Positions 17,831-27,400 are shown, numbered from the stretch's first letter. The stretch is DNA of 64,000 nucleotides from Anaerolineae bacterium (GCA_023151115.1 JAKLJP010000021.1:62001-126000), one strand, 5' to 3'. Numbers and translations: made by a program. The notes: generated from the sequence alone by a model not told the origin.

Positions 17831-18946
17831 TTAGATACCCAGTTCCGCGCGGGTGCGGATGTAGTGTAACACTTGATCGCGACTGAGCAGCCCAACGACC
17901 TCATCGTTCTCGACGACGGGCATTTGGGCGACATCGGCTTTGTCCATCACTTGCAAGGCGGTCAGAAGTTCCATGGTCGGGGGGACGTGGGTTAGCCGTT
18001 TGAGCGGAACCATCACCTGCTCGACCGTGGTCAAACGCCACTTCGGTTGCCGCACAGCGGTAACATCGCGCAGGGTCAGTAAACCACGCGGGTGGCCGTT
18101 ATCGCTGACAAAAAAGGTGCGCTGGCCGCCAGCCAGAACCTTCTCCTCGACCACTTGGTTGAGCGAGAGGATGCTAGGAACGGTCGGATAGTCACGGTTC
18201 ATCACCTGGCTAACCTTGATGCCGCGCAGCGCTTCCTGAATATTAGTCTGGGCAAAGCTGGCCGCCGCTGCGTTCTGCAAAAACCAGCCGATGAAGGCCA
18301 GCCACAAACCGTTGAAAAAGCTGCCGGTGAAGATGGTATAGATGCCCCAGCCGATGAAGCCAAAGGCCACAAGCTGGCCGGTAACGGAAGCGGCCTGGGT
18401 AGCGCGGTGCATGCTGCCGGTGAAATGCCAGATGATGGCTCGCAGCACCCGCCCCCCATCCAGCGGAAAGCCGGGGATAAGATTGAACAGCGCCAGCAGT
18501 AGGTTGATCCGCGCCAGCCAATAACTGGGTGCGGCCAGGTAGGGAATGTGCTGGTCGAGCAGGTACAATCCGCCAAACAACCCGGCCAACCCCAGGCTGA
18601 CCAGCGGCCCGGCAATAGCAATCCGAAACTCAGCGCCGGGGCTGCGGGTTTCTTGTTGTAATTGCGCCACCCCGCCAAAAATGAACAGGGTGATTTGCCG
18701 TACCGGAATATGATTGCGCAGGGCGACCAGGGCGTGCCCCAACTCGTGCAGCAGCACCGAACCAAAAAAGAGCAGGCTGGTCAGTACTGCCAGAAACCAG
18801 TGAGCCGATCCCGGCAGGCTGGGATACTCATCGGGAAAGTATCCTCGGGCCAGCGACCAGGTGAGCAGACCAAAAACCAGCAGCAAACTCCAGTGCAGGC
18901 CAATGGGAATATCTTTGATACGTCCGAGCTTTATACTTGCTTCCAT
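17831..18946 (-). CDS. Site-2 protease (M50) with C-terminal CBS pair
   Basis: A 371-residue intramembrane metalloprotease. HELGH at 67-71 supplies two zinc His and the catalytic Glu; NLIPGFPLDGGR at 155-166 supplies the third ligand Asp. Six hydrophobic segments surround these. Residues about 240-371 contain two CBS motifs (VMNRDYPTVP..., VMVPLKRLTHVPP...), so activity may respond to an adenine nucleotide. This is the Rip/SpoIVFB-like group with C-terminal CBS domains. Its substrate, perhaps an anti-sigma factor, is not evident. It lies between a 41-residue membrane peptide and a DedA gene. Confidence 0.93.
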   Translation of the reverse strand: MEASIKLGRIKDIPIGLHWSLLLVFGLLTWSLARGYFPDEYPSLPGSAHWFLAVLTSLLFFGSVLLHELGHALVALRNHIPVRQITLFIFGGVAQLQQETRSPGAEFRIAIAGPLVSLGLAGLFGGLYLLDQHIPYLAAPSYWLARINLLLALFNLIPGFPLDGGRVLRAIIWHFTGSMHRATQAASVTGQLVAFGFIGWGIYTIFTGSFFNGLWLAFIGWFLQNAAAASFAQTNIQEALRGIKVSQVMNRDYPTVPSILSLNQVVEEKVLAGGQRTFFVSDNGHPRGLLTLRDVTAVRQPKWRLTTVEQVMVPLKRLTHVPPTMELLTALQVMDKADVAQMPVVENDEVVGLLSRDQVLHYIRTRAELGI

Positions 18947-18984
18947 AGGTTGATAATGTGAAACCCCTTTTTTTATTGAGTGTG

Positions 18985-19110
18985 TTACATGAAGATATAG
19001 CTAATCTCGACCATCAGTATTGAAAAGATAAGCAGTAGAATTATACCAACCATAAACCAGCGTTTTATCCGATCCAGCAGGCGGGTATGTTTGCGTTTGA
19101 GGTGACTCAT
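18985..19110 (-). CDS. Small single-pass membrane peptide (41 aa)
   Basis: The short frame MSHLKRKHTRLLDRIKRW is followed by about 22 hydrophobic residues (FMVGIILLLIFSILMVEISY) and stops after IFM. A very basic N-terminus and a single membrane helix predict an N-in inner-membrane peptide. AAAAGGG lies about 10 nt before the ATG. It occupies the gap between htpX and the site-2 protease gene, all on one strand, so it could be a regulator or substrate of one of these proteases. No family is recognised. Support is the clear architecture, spacing and ribosome-binding site. Confidence 0.6.
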   Translation of the reverse strand: MSHLKRKHTRLLDRIKRWFMVGIILLLIFSILMVEISYIFM

Positions 19111-19135
19111 AATCTGTTTTCCCTTTTCTAAACGG

Positions 19136-19160
19136 AGGGGCAAGCCAGTGACTTGCCCCT
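19136..19160 (-). terminator. Hairpin after htpX
   Basis: Perfect 9-bp stem (aggggcaag/cttgcccct), 7-nt loop, starting 10 nt beyond the htpX stop. The following T-run is weak (ccgttt), so termination is probably partial and read-through into the small peptide gene is possible. Confidence 0.5.
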
Positions 19161-19170
19161 TTGTTGTAGG

Positions 19171-20061
19171 TTAGTTGTAAGCCTGAGCCAACTGGACCAT
19201 TTTCATAGCCCTCAGGCGGGCAATTCGTTGCGCGGTATCGGGGTGGGTGCGGAACAATCCCAACAGCCCCCCGCCGCGCAGAGGGTTGATGATATACAGG
19301 GGTGAGGTGGCCGGGTTGACCTCCATTGGCTGCCGATCAGCGCTTCGCTCCAACTTTTCCAGGGCGTTGGCCAGCGGGTGCGCGTCGCCCAGGATGCGCG
19401 CCCCGGCAGCGTCGGCGCTAAATTCGCGGGAGCGGGAGATGGCCATTTGGATCAGCAGCGCAGCCAGCGGCGCGACGACGATGAAGACCAGGCTGCCGGC
19501 CAGTTCGCCCAGGCCGCCGCCTTCTTCCTCGTCCTCGGAGCCGCCAAAACCGCCAAAAATCATGGCCCAGGTGGCCATATCCGCCAGCATGGTGATTGCC
19601 CCGGCGATGGTAGCGGCAATGCTTGAGATGAGGGTATCACGGTTTTTGATGTGGGCCAACTCGTGGGCAATCACGCCGGCCAGTTCATCCTGGCTCAGCA
19701 GCCGCATAATGCCACTGGTAACGGCAACAGCACTGTGGCGGGGGCTGCGTCCGGTGGCAAAAGCGTTGGGTGTGTCATTATCAATGATGTAGACAGCCGG
19801 TTTGGGCAGGTTGGCCCGTTCGGCCAGATGCTCAACCAGGCGATGCAGGGTTGGCGCTTCGGTGGGGCTGACCTCGCGCGCGCCGCTCATTTTCAGGGCA
19901 ATTTTATCGGAGAACCACCAGGCCCCCATGTTCATAAGGACCGCCAGGCCAAAGGCAATAACCATGCCTGTTTGCCCGCCTACCGCCGAGCCAATCACAA
20001 TAAACAGGCCGGTCAGAGCGGCTAAAAGTAAGGTTACTTTGAAGGTATTCCAGATTTGCAT
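19171..20061 (-). CDS. htpX: HtpX-like M48 membrane metalloprotease
   Basis: A 296-residue membrane protease. Two N-terminal hydrophobic segments (10-28 and 32-50) precede the catalytic motif HELAH at 133-137, followed by [19 protein letters not shown] supplies the third zinc ligand Glu, and [19 protein letters not shown] is a family signature. HtpX degrades misfolded membrane proteins under envelope stress. The gene has AGAGGTG 8 nt before ATG and a 180-nt leader that carries its own consensus promoter, a structured RNA and an intrinsic terminator, so expression is probably controlled by conditional termination. Confidence 0.95.
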   Translation of the reverse strand: MQIWNTFKVTLLLAALTGLFIVIGSAVGGQTGMVIAFGLAVLMNMGAWWFSDKIALKMSGAREVSPTEAPTLHRLVEHLAERANLPKPAVYIIDNDTPNAFATGRSPRHSAVAVTSGIMRLLSQDELAGVIAHELAHIKNRDTLISSIAATIAGAITMLADMATWAMIFGGFGGSEDEEEGGGLGELAGSLVFIVVAPLAALLIQMAISRSREFSADAAGARILGDAHPLANALEKLERSADRQPMEVNPATSPLYIINPLRGGGLLGLFRTHPDTAQRIARLRAMKMVQLAQAYN

Positions 20062-20114
20062 TGTTTTAACACCTCTTAATTGGGTTATGTTTAATTGTAT
20101 TTCCCGGCGAAATC

Positions 20115-20241
20115 AACAAAAAAGCCGATACCTGGGCCATAAAAGGGTTTCAGTATCGGCCTACGTCGCAACCAGTCATTTCCTATCAGAGCAGGATACT
20201 ACTCTTTGCGCTGTCCACCGAGAAGATTACTTCTGTATTTT
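20115..20241 (-). ncRNA. Candidate riboswitch-like leader A with intrinsic terminator (htpX)
   Basis: On the minus strand the transcript should start near 20241. The block 20158-20222 is shared with leader B: UCGGU near its 5' end, CAAAGAGU and ACUGGUUG forming a stem, then GUAGGCCG. The terminator stem is GCCGATAC (20160-20153) with GTATCGGC (20131-20124), followed by TTTTTTG. The 5' word UCGGU can pair with GCCGA of the terminator's 5' arm, an antiterminator arrangement. I do not match it to any known riboswitch class. Confidence 0.7.
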
Positions 20242-20247
20242 GGATAA

Positions 20248-20276
20248 ATTATATCACGGTTTTCTTAATTTGTCAA
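20248..20276 (-). promoter_or_regulatory. Perfect sigma-70 consensus promoter for htpX leader
   Basis: On the minus strand: TTGACA (20276-20271), exactly 17 nt, TATAAT (20253-20248), in a strongly AT-rich region. Predicted start near 20241. Confidence 0.88.
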
Positions 20277-20335
20277 GATTTTTGTTAAAATTGTCAATAT
20301 ATTGTCAATAAATATGCAACCTATTTAGCTTCTTT

Positions 20336-20710
20336 TTAATTGAATTGCCAGCGCCATTGAGAGGGTAGGTCTGTATGGAGGCGATGAGCAGGCTTAGGTT
20401 TAACCTGTTTGAGCAACTCCTGGCGCATGACAGGATGCTCAAAAGCGCTGGCTAACTGTTGGAGGTGGAGTTTAACCTCAGGTTCATCCGCTAATTGGTA
20501 ATAAATGCCAATTTGAATGACCAAACCCGCCTGGTGTAAGTCGGCGAGAAGGGTTTCAATGAGCAAGGTATCGCCGAGGTGGAGCCGGTGAACCAACTCC
20601 TCGCTGGTGACTTTTAGGCGTGGGTTCTGGTACAGGAAGAGCAGGAGACGGAGTTTTTGAAAAGAGTCAATGTTTTTGGCGCGGATATAATGATGGACTG
20701 CTTCGTTCAT
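20336..20710 (-). CDS. Small winged-helix-like protein under leader B
   Basis: A 124-residue protein starting at ATG 20710, which has AGGAG 7 nt upstream; the frame could be extended upstream, but that part lies within the terminator of the leader RNA and should not be translated. Residues 10-70 (KLRLLLFLYQNPRLKVTSEE, then LIETLLADLHQAGLVIQ) look like a winged helix-turn-helix. The C-terminus is basic with no recognised domain. It is probably a DNA-binding regulator. It shares its type of promoter and leader with htpX downstream, suggesting both respond to the same signal. Confidence 0.65.
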   Translation of the reverse strand: MNEAVHHYIRAKNIDSFQKLRLLLFLYQNPRLKVTSEELVHRLHLGDTLLIETLLADLHQAGLVIQIGIYYQLADEPEVKLHLQQLASAFEHPVMRQELLKQVKPKPAHRLHTDLPSQWRWQFN

Positions 20711-20724
20711 AACGATTCTCCTGT

Positions 20725-20851
20725 AAAAATAAAAAACCGGCATTTCTCGATAATCTCAGCTAGGAGAAATGCCGGCCTACTTGACAACCAGTTTTCCAGA
20801 GGGTGGAAAATAACTCTTTGTCTTGTCCGCCGAGGTAATTTACTTAAATGC
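20725..20851 (-). ncRNA. Candidate riboswitch-like leader B with intrinsic terminator
   Basis: The second copy of the structured leader. The conserved block 20773-20834 has UCGGC, GGACA, CAAAGAGU, an apical hairpin (TTTTCCA/TGGAAAA), ACUGGUUG and GUAGGCCG in the same order and spacing as leader A. The terminator stem CCGGCATTTCTC (20775-20764) with its partner (20748-20737) is 12 bp, followed by TTTTTTATTTTT. UCGGC can pair with GCCGG of the terminator arm. Compensatory changes between A and B support both stems. Confidence 0.72.
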
Positions 20852-20857
20852 GGGCCA

Positions 20858-20886
20858 ATTATAACATGTTAATGATGGCGTGTCAA
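20858..20886 (-). promoter_or_regulatory. Perfect sigma-70 consensus promoter for leader B
   Basis: On the minus strand: TTGACA (20886-20881), exactly 17 nt, TATAAT (20863-20858), just beyond the PEPC stop codon. It has the same layout as the htpX promoter, implying strong initiation with control at termination. Confidence 0.88.
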
Positions 20887-20892
20887 GGAATT

Positions 20893-23706
20893 TTACCCCG
20901 TGTTTTTCAAACCGGCGGCAATACCGACAATGCTTAACCGCAGCCCATCCAGAATAATTTTTCGTTGGGCGCTCTCTTTGCGGGGCAAAGCCCGAAACTG
21001 CCGCAGCAGGCCCACTTGGATCAGGTTCAGGGGGTCTACATAAGGATTGCGTAATTGAATGGCACGTTGCAGCACTTTTTCGTTATCCAGCAGCCTCTTG
21101 TGTTGGGTCACGGCCAGGAGGATTTGCTCGGTTTGGGTATGCTCAGCGGCGATGCGGTTAAAGATGTGCTGGCCTAGCTGCTGATCGCTAACCAGTTGAG
21201 CATAGCGGGCGGCAATGGCCATATCGGCTTTGAGCAGGGCCATCTGAGCATTATCAAGCACCGATTTGAAGAAGGGCCACTTTTGATACATCGTTTGTAA
21301 AGTGGCCAGGCCGTTGGGTGTTTCCCAGATATAATGAACTAGAGCACTGCCCAAGCCATACCAGCCGGGCAGGGTGTGACGGCTTTGCATCCAGGCAAAG
21401 ACCCAGGGAATGGCTCGTAAATCTTCAATTCGTGTCGAGGCGCTGCGGCGGGCGGGGCGGGAGCCAATGGTTAATTCGGTGATGACGTCAATCGGAGTAG
21501 CCTGGTGGAAGTAGTCGAGAAATTTGGGGGTTTCAAAAATAAGCTGGCGATAAACGCGGTAGGCGCTGGCCGACAACGTTTGCAGCACTGTTTCCCATTC
21601 GCCTGGAGTGGTATCGGCCTGAATCGCACCCACCTGCAAGACCGCTCCAATGACCTGCTCCAGATAGCGCCGGGCGATGGCCGGGTGGCCGAAACGATCA
21701 AAAATAACCTCGCCCTGCTCGGTTATTCGAATCCGCCCGTTCATGGTTTCCGGCGGCAGCCCTTTGATAACCCGGTGGGTGGGTCCGCCGCCGCGGCCAA
21801 TTGCCCCGCCGCGCCCATGGAAAAATGTTACCTGTATCCCGTAGCGCCGGGCCAGAGCCGCCAGGGTGCGTTGGGCTTGATAAAGCGACCAGTTGGCGGT
21901 TAAATAGCCGCCGTCTTTGGTGCTGTCGGAGTAGCCAAGTTGGATCAGTTGGCGATAGGAACGGGCCTTAAGATGGTTATAGTAGGCCGAGGTGTTAAAC
22001 AAGGCTTCCAGGACGGTCGGGGCCTGTTCCAGGTCGGCGATGGTTTCAAAGAGGGGGGCAATATCAAGCGCACTCACTTTTTCCTGAGGCCGGTAAAGTC
22101 CTACCAGCCCGGCCAGCCAGAGTACTTCCAGGATGTCACTGGCTTGATGGGCCATGCTGATCATATAGCAGCCCAGGGCAGCCGGGTCGGTGGCGTAGAC
22201 TTTGGCCAGCAGTTTAAACAACTCCAGGGTGTCGGCGGCCAGCGGCGGCAATCCGGTTGGGCTGATCTTGGGAAAGGTTCCTTTCTGTAACAGCCCGTTG
22301 AGCAAAGAAATTTTGTCGTGTTCTGGTAGGGTGGCATAATCGTCGGCCAGGCCGGCTTGCTGCAATAAGGCAGTTATAATTGCTTCATGCTCATTACTGT
22401 GCTGGCGAATATCCAGAGCGGCTGTGTGTAGTCCAAATGTTTCAACCTGGCGCATGAGGGAATCAAAGCGCCGGGCCAGTGGTCGAGTCTCCCTGGCGCT
22501 TTTCAGACTCTCGACGACCCGGCCCAAATCAGCCCTCAGTTCAGCGCCGGCCGCATAAAGTAAACGGGGCGTAGACCGGTGCGGCTCGGCCGTTTCCAGA
22601 AATTTGTCCGGCAGCGTGGGCTGACCCAGCCGGTGCGCGATAAAACTCAAAGCCTGGCGATAGGGTTCGTTGGCGTGGCGTTTGAGCAGGGCCTGGGCTA
22701 ACTTCGGATAGCGCTTACCTTGTTCGGCAATGAAATTGTCTAGCCCTGGGGTTAGCCTGGCATGAGGTTCGGCCAGGCTGAATTCGCCAAAGAAATTGTT
22801 GAGGGTCTGGCCCAAGTACTGTTGAATTGCTTCCTGATGCAAAGGAAAGGTTCCGGCGGTGACGGCGGCGGTAACATTGGGATTGCCGTCGCGGTCGCCC
22901 CCTATCCACGAACCGAAACGCAGAAAGGTGGGAACTTGAAAGGTGTAGCCGCGATAAGTCCGCGCCAAAGCCTGCTCAAACGAGCGATATATTTCGGGGA
23001 TGATCTCAAACAAAGTTTCCGAGAAGTACCACAAACCGTGCCTGACCTCATCCAGTACGGTCGGTTGGTGCAGGCGAACATCATTGGTTAACCACAGCAG
23101 GGTGATTTGGGTTCGTAAATCAGCCAGAACTTGCTCTTCTTCACGGGGCAAAAGCTTATAGTTGTCGAGTTGGTCCAGGAGCTGGCTAATAGCTCGCAGC
23201 CGGCCCAGGATAGAGCGGCGTTTGGACTCGGTGGGGTGGGCGGTGAAAATAATCTCCACACAGAGTTGATTTAACAACTCCTGCATTTTTTCCGGGGACA
23301 CGCCTTGCAGATACAAGATATTGATTGCATCGGCAATTGAATCAGCGACAGGGTGGATTTTTTCCCGGCTTTCCCTGGCGCGTAAGACTCGCACTTGCTC
23401 GTGTTCTTCGGCCAGGTTGACCAGATGAAAGTAGGTGGTGAACGCTTTTAAGGTCGGCACTGCTAATTCCGATTCTAAATTTTCGCACACTTGGGCCAGT
23501 TTGCCCACCCCACTGGTCGAGTCAATGTTGCGCCATTCTCTGGATAACGCCCGAATCTGTTCGACTTGATCAAAAACCCGATCTCCTTGCTGCTCGCGGA
23601 TAATTTGCCCCAGCAGGTCTCCGAGCAGGTGGATATTATTGCTTAGAGAATCATTGTTTTTGGGCTTAGTTAAATTGGGCCTCTTCCGTTCGGTCCTCGA
23701 TTTCAT
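20893..23706 (-). CDS. ppc: Phosphoenolpyruvate carboxylase
   Basis: A 937-residue enzyme that carboxylates PEP to oxaloacetate, replenishing the TCA cycle. All bacterial PEPC hallmarks are present: FTAHPTESKRRS (catalytic His, near residue 155), WIGGDRDGNPNVT, GYSDSTKDGGYLTANW, the glycine loop FHGRGGAIGRGGGPTH, and the C-terminal tetrapeptide region GIAAGLKNTG ending in N-T-G. Length is normal (about 880-940). GGGGGA lies before the ATG and a promoter at 23763-23790. It is monocistronic, because the next gene has its own promoter and leader. Confidence 0.98.
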   Translation of the reverse strand: MKSRTERKRPNLTKPKNNDSLSNNIHLLGDLLGQIIREQQGDRVFDQVEQIRALSREWRNIDSTSGVGKLAQVCENLESELAVPTLKAFTTYFHLVNLAEEHEQVRVLRARESREKIHPVADSIADAINILYLQGVSPEKMQELLNQLCVEIIFTAHPTESKRRSILGRLRAISQLLDQLDNYKLLPREEEQVLADLRTQITLLWLTNDVRLHQPTVLDEVRHGLWYFSETLFEIIPEIYRSFEQALARTYRGYTFQVPTFLRFGSWIGGDRDGNPNVTAAVTAGTFPLHQEAIQQYLGQTLNNFFGEFSLAEPHARLTPGLDNFIAEQGKRYPKLAQALLKRHANEPYRQALSFIAHRLGQPTLPDKFLETAEPHRSTPRLLYAAGAELRADLGRVVESLKSARETRPLARRFDSLMRQVETFGLHTAALDIRQHSNEHEAIITALLQQAGLADDYATLPEHDKISLLNGLLQKGTFPKISPTGLPPLAADTLELFKLLAKVYATDPAALGCYMISMAHQASDILEVLWLAGLVGLYRPQEKVSALDIAPLFETIADLEQAPTVLEALFNTSAYYNHLKARSYRQLIQLGYSDSTKDGGYLTANWSLYQAQRTLAALARRYGIQVTFFHGRGGAIGRGGGPTHRVIKGLPPETMNGRIRITEQGEVIFDRFGHPAIARRYLEQVIGAVLQVGAIQADTTPGEWETVLQTLSASAYRVYRQLIFETPKFLDYFHQATPIDVITELTIGSRPARRSASTRIEDLRAIPWVFAWMQSRHTLPGWYGLGSALVHYIWETPNGLATLQTMYQKWPFFKSVLDNAQMALLKADMAIAARYAQLVSDQQLGQHIFNRIAAEHTQTEQILLAVTQHKRLLDNEKVLQRAIQLRNPYVDPLNLIQVGLLRQFRALPRKESAQRKIILDGLRLSIVGIAAGLKNTG

Positions 23707-23762
23707 GCTGTCCCCCTGGTAATATTTTTGCTCGTTACGGCAAGAATAGAATATACGGATTT

Positions 23763-23790
23763 ATAATAGCCTAAAAATTTAGATTGTCTA
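23763..23790 (-). promoter_or_regulatory. Probable promoter for ppc
   Basis: On the minus strand: TAGACA, 16-nt spacer, TATTAT, about 60 nt before the ppc ATG, in an AT-rich stretch. Confidence 0.55.
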
Positions 23791-23836
23791 CCGTGCTGGG
23801 GAAGCAGGGGATGGCTTTAGCGGCGGGGGCTGCTTA

Positions 23837-23879
23837 CAATCTCGTTCCCACGCTGCGCGTCGGTTTGGGAATGAGATTG
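23837..23879. repeat. Dispersed-type palindromic repeat
   Basis: A 14-bp inverted repeat (caatctcgttccca/tgggaatgagattg, one G-T pair) around a GC-rich centre. It follows the stop of the DUF2294 gene's upstream neighbour region and precedes ppc. The word GTTCCCACGCTGCGCGT recalls widespread interspersed palindromes. It could also act as a terminator hairpin, but no T-run follows. Confidence 0.5.
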
Positions 23880-23903
23880 CAGGGATAATTTAATCCGTGA
23901 TCC

Positions 23904-24353
23904 TTAGCGGAGGCTGCTTTTACGAAACTGTTCGTCGAGGTTAACGTCTACAGTTAGCACAACGACGCGCTCGCCGGTTTTGGTGCTCATGTCGGTGTGG
24001 AGGCTGACCAATTTGCAGCCCACTACCGACTCAACAATTTCTTCAATCAGGGGCCGGGAAATCTCAAAGAGCTGGCGGCGTGTTTCTTTGACTAAAGCCT
24101 GTCCTTCGCGGCTTTCGGCCAATTTGGCTTCGGCGGGGGTCAAAATGCCGCGCAGCCGGACGATAATCATATCACTCAAGAAAAAAGTGCGAGTATCTAC
24201 CGGGCCGCGACCCAGATGCTCTTTTTCAAATTTGATCATGGCTTTGCTGAATTCAGCTTCGAGTTCGCCGCGAGACTTATCTAGCATAATGGGGGCAATG
24301 GAGATACTTTTTGAACGGCTGGCAACCAACCGATGACGCATCCTATGCGTCAT
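23904..24353 (-). CDS. DUF2294 domain protein
   Basis: A 149-residue protein. KSRGELEAEFSKAMIKFEKE, then GRGPVDTRTFFLSDMIIVRL and ILTPAEAKLAESREG match the DUF2294 family (about 120 residues), whose role is unknown. The family N-terminus begins near ATG 24287 (MLDKSRGEL), so the extra 22 residues from ATG 24353 may not be real; neither start has a convincing ribosome-binding site. A perfect 9-bp palindrome covers the upstream ATG. It is located just downstream of the multi-GAF histidine kinase on the same strand, 85 bp away, and could be in the same transcript. Confidence 0.8.
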   Translation of the reverse strand: MTHRMRHRLVASRSKSISIAPIMLDKSRGELEAEFSKAMIKFEKEHLGRGPVDTRTFFLSDMIIVRLRGILTPAEAKLAESREGQALVKETRRQLFEISRPLIEEIVESVVGCKLVSLHTDMSTKTGERVVVLTVDVNLDEQFRKSSLR

Positions 24354-24354
24354 C
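24332..24354. promoter_or_regulatory. Palindrome over the upstream start of the DUF2294 gene
   Basis: gatgacgca, 5-nt centre, tgcgtcatc: a perfect 9-bp inverted repeat. It overlaps both in-frame ATGs at the upstream start, so it could be an operator or a hairpin hiding a start codon. Confidence 0.4.
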
Positions 24355-24438
24355 TACATCACCAATTCAGAGGGTGGAAAAGCCGACCTTCCAATCTTCC
24401 TGAATTATCGAGATTACCGATTTTGAAGATCAAAACTC

Positions 24439-27400
24439 TTAAAAATCAATATCTGTGTAAACCGGCAGCGCTACTGTAAAGGTACTGCCCTCGCCAAAAA
24501 CACTTTCCAGCCAGACGCGACCCTGATGTTTTTCAATAATGCCCTTGACCAGCGCCAAGCCCAGCCCTGTGCCTTTGATGTTGGTTACATGATCGCCGCG
24601 TACCCGGTAAAACTTGTCAAAAATATGGGGTTGGTCGGCGGCAGGAATACCCATGCCTGTATCTGTAATCTGCACTCTGATCTCGTCTTCATGGCGAAAG
24701 GCTTTAACCGTGACCTGGCCGTGGTTGGGCGTATATTTAATAGCATTACCCACCAAATTGTTCAACACCTGGCGCAGACGAGTGGTGTTGGCCATAATCA
24801 GCGGCAGCTCTTTTTCTAACTGGCTATTGAGTTGAATAAACTTATCCTGGGCTTGCGGGGCAAAGGCGTTAAGGGTTTCAACCACAATCGGGGTGACCGG
24901 CGTGGGTTCCATCTCGATATCAATGCCGGCCTCGATTTTGCCCACATCCAGCAGGTCGTCAATGAGTGCGCTCATACTCCGCACCCGCTCTTCGACGGTG
25001 GTCAGTAACTCCTGCTGCTGATCGGTGATAGGCCCAATTTGCGGCACAAGGTGGGTGGCAATCAGAATACCGGAAAGCGGTGAGCGTAAATCATGAGAAA
25101 CGGCGTTAACAAAATCGTTCTTTAATTCATTCAATTCCTTAAAGTGACTGACATCCTGCATCGTGGCTACCCAGCCAATCACTCCCGTTTCACCGGCGGA
25201 AACCGGGGAAAGGTTAGCGTAAAACGTGCGTCCATCCATCAAGCGAATTTCACCAGTGGGGCGTTCGCCCTGCATAGCGCTTTCAAACAGAGAAATCAAG
25301 GTTTCGTTTTGGGTGCTTTCTTTTAGCAGTTTGTTGCTTTGCGATGTTTCGACCCCCATCACTTCCCGGGCGGCCGGGTTATCCAAAACAACCCGGCCAT
25401 TGCGATTAACGACCAGCACGGCATCGGTGCTGCTAGCCAGAATGGCGGCCAGGCGAGCACGCTCCTGCTCAACTTGATGAAACAGCAAAGCATTTTCCAC
25501 GGCGGCTGAAATTTGTGAGACAATAAGCGAGAAGATGCGCAGTAGATCATCGCTCAAATTCTCCTCCCGGCCCGAAGCCATGTAAATCAGGCCCAACAGA
25601 CCGCGGCGGGTGATAATAGGCAGAGAAAAAATCGAAATCGGTTTCCAATCACCCGGCACCGGCATATTGCCGGGAATAGTTTTGGTTGAAATAAGTTCTT
25701 TGGGCGGCTGGCCCTCATTCATTTCGGTAAAAATATCAAAAATATTTTTGATGGTTTCATCAATTTTGTTGAAACCAAAGGGCACGGCTACACCCAAATA
25801 GCAGCCTTCTTCGCCGGCCACAATAACCCCCTGAATATCGCCCGGCACCAGACGGGGCAGCATACTGAGGGCGGTATCCAGGATAAGGCTAATGTCAGTG
25901 GTCGAAGCCAGCATTTCACCCAAATGGTTCAGCATTTGCAGTTCGGTAGTCCGTTGTTCCAGCACATCAATTAAACGCGCTTTTTCAATGGCTACCGCTA
26001 CCTGGGAAACAAGCTGTTCTAGCAAATTTAAATGATGGGGGCTATAAGGTTCGGGCCGGCGATGGCCAAGATTGAGACTGCCAAAAGGTCCTTTTTGGGT
26101 AGTCAACAGGATAGACAGTTTTGATTTAACGTCATCTTCCAACAAGATAATATCATCATGAAAAGGCTTTGCATTACCACCTTTGGAGATATGGGTGTAG
26201 GTAATCGTCTGGCCTTGTTCAATCAAGTGGGCCAGGGCCGAACCTTTCAACGGCAGGGGGCTTCTGGTCCGTTCAATTGAACCATATTCACTAAACGTCC
26301 ACTGGCGAAGGAGTTCTTTAGAACTATCCAGCAGAGAAACGCTCATATGATCAAAAGACAGAAAACGCCGGAATTGCTCAAAGATAATTTTGGCTGTATC
26401 AGCTAAGCCGTGCCCAGTATTGACCGCAGCAATAATCTGGTTGACCATTTCTTTATGATAGGCTCGCTCTTGGGCGTCATCGTACAAACTGGCGTTTTCC
26501 AGGGCGATGCCGACCGAGGCGGCCATTGAAACCAACAGTTCCAAATCATCACTGTCAAAGGGGCCGCTCCGTTTATTAATAACTTCAACTGCTCCGATAG
26601 CTTTACCCTGGACGACCAGGGGAACACACAAAACCGTATTGGTCGTAAAACCGATAGCATCGTCAATAACATGACAAAAACGCTTATCGGTTTGAACATT
26701 ATTGGAAATGGTGGGCTGGTTGTTGACCACTACCCAACCGGCAATGCCCTCACCCCGTTTCAGACGAAATGAAGTCACTTGTTGATTTTCGCCGCGCAGG
26801 GTGATTTTAAAGTACAGTTCTTCTGTCTGCTCATCTACTAGAAGAATAGAGCCGGCTTCAACTTCTAAAATTTCGTTGATTCCGGCCATCGTCCGCCGCA
26901 GCACCTCGTCGAGGTCCATACTCGAAGTGATGGCGTAGGCAATTTGATTAAGCGTCATCAAAGCGCTGGCGTGCCGCCGTGAACGCTCGACCAGATAGGT
27001 ATTTTGCAAATGAGAGCCAAGATGAGTGCCCAGGTAAACCAGTAAATTCTGTGCTTCCTCGGGCAGCGGCACTTTGCCCAGGTCTTGGCTGCCAACAACC
27101 AACGCCCCAATGGGCTTATCGGTTGCTACCAGGGGAATGATGGCTGAGGGGATGGCATTGAATGCGCCAAAAAATACATCCCCTAAATCAGAGTCGGTTT
27201 GTCCATTTTCGTGAATTTCTTGGCTTTGGGGGCGTGGTTGCACAAAGTGGGGTTTTTTATTGGCAATAACCCGGCCCAGCAAACTGTTGTGGCCGGACCA
27301 GTCATCGGCCAAGGGAGGAGCTTTATCAACCAGACAAACCTGGGCATTAGGCGCAATTGCCAGGGGCGTGCTCATCACCCCACACGCGGTCGGTGGGAGG

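Noticed and set aside
20711..20743. Upstream extension of the winged-helix frame
   Set aside because: It runs through the T-run of the leader terminator; ATG 20710 has the ribosome-binding site.
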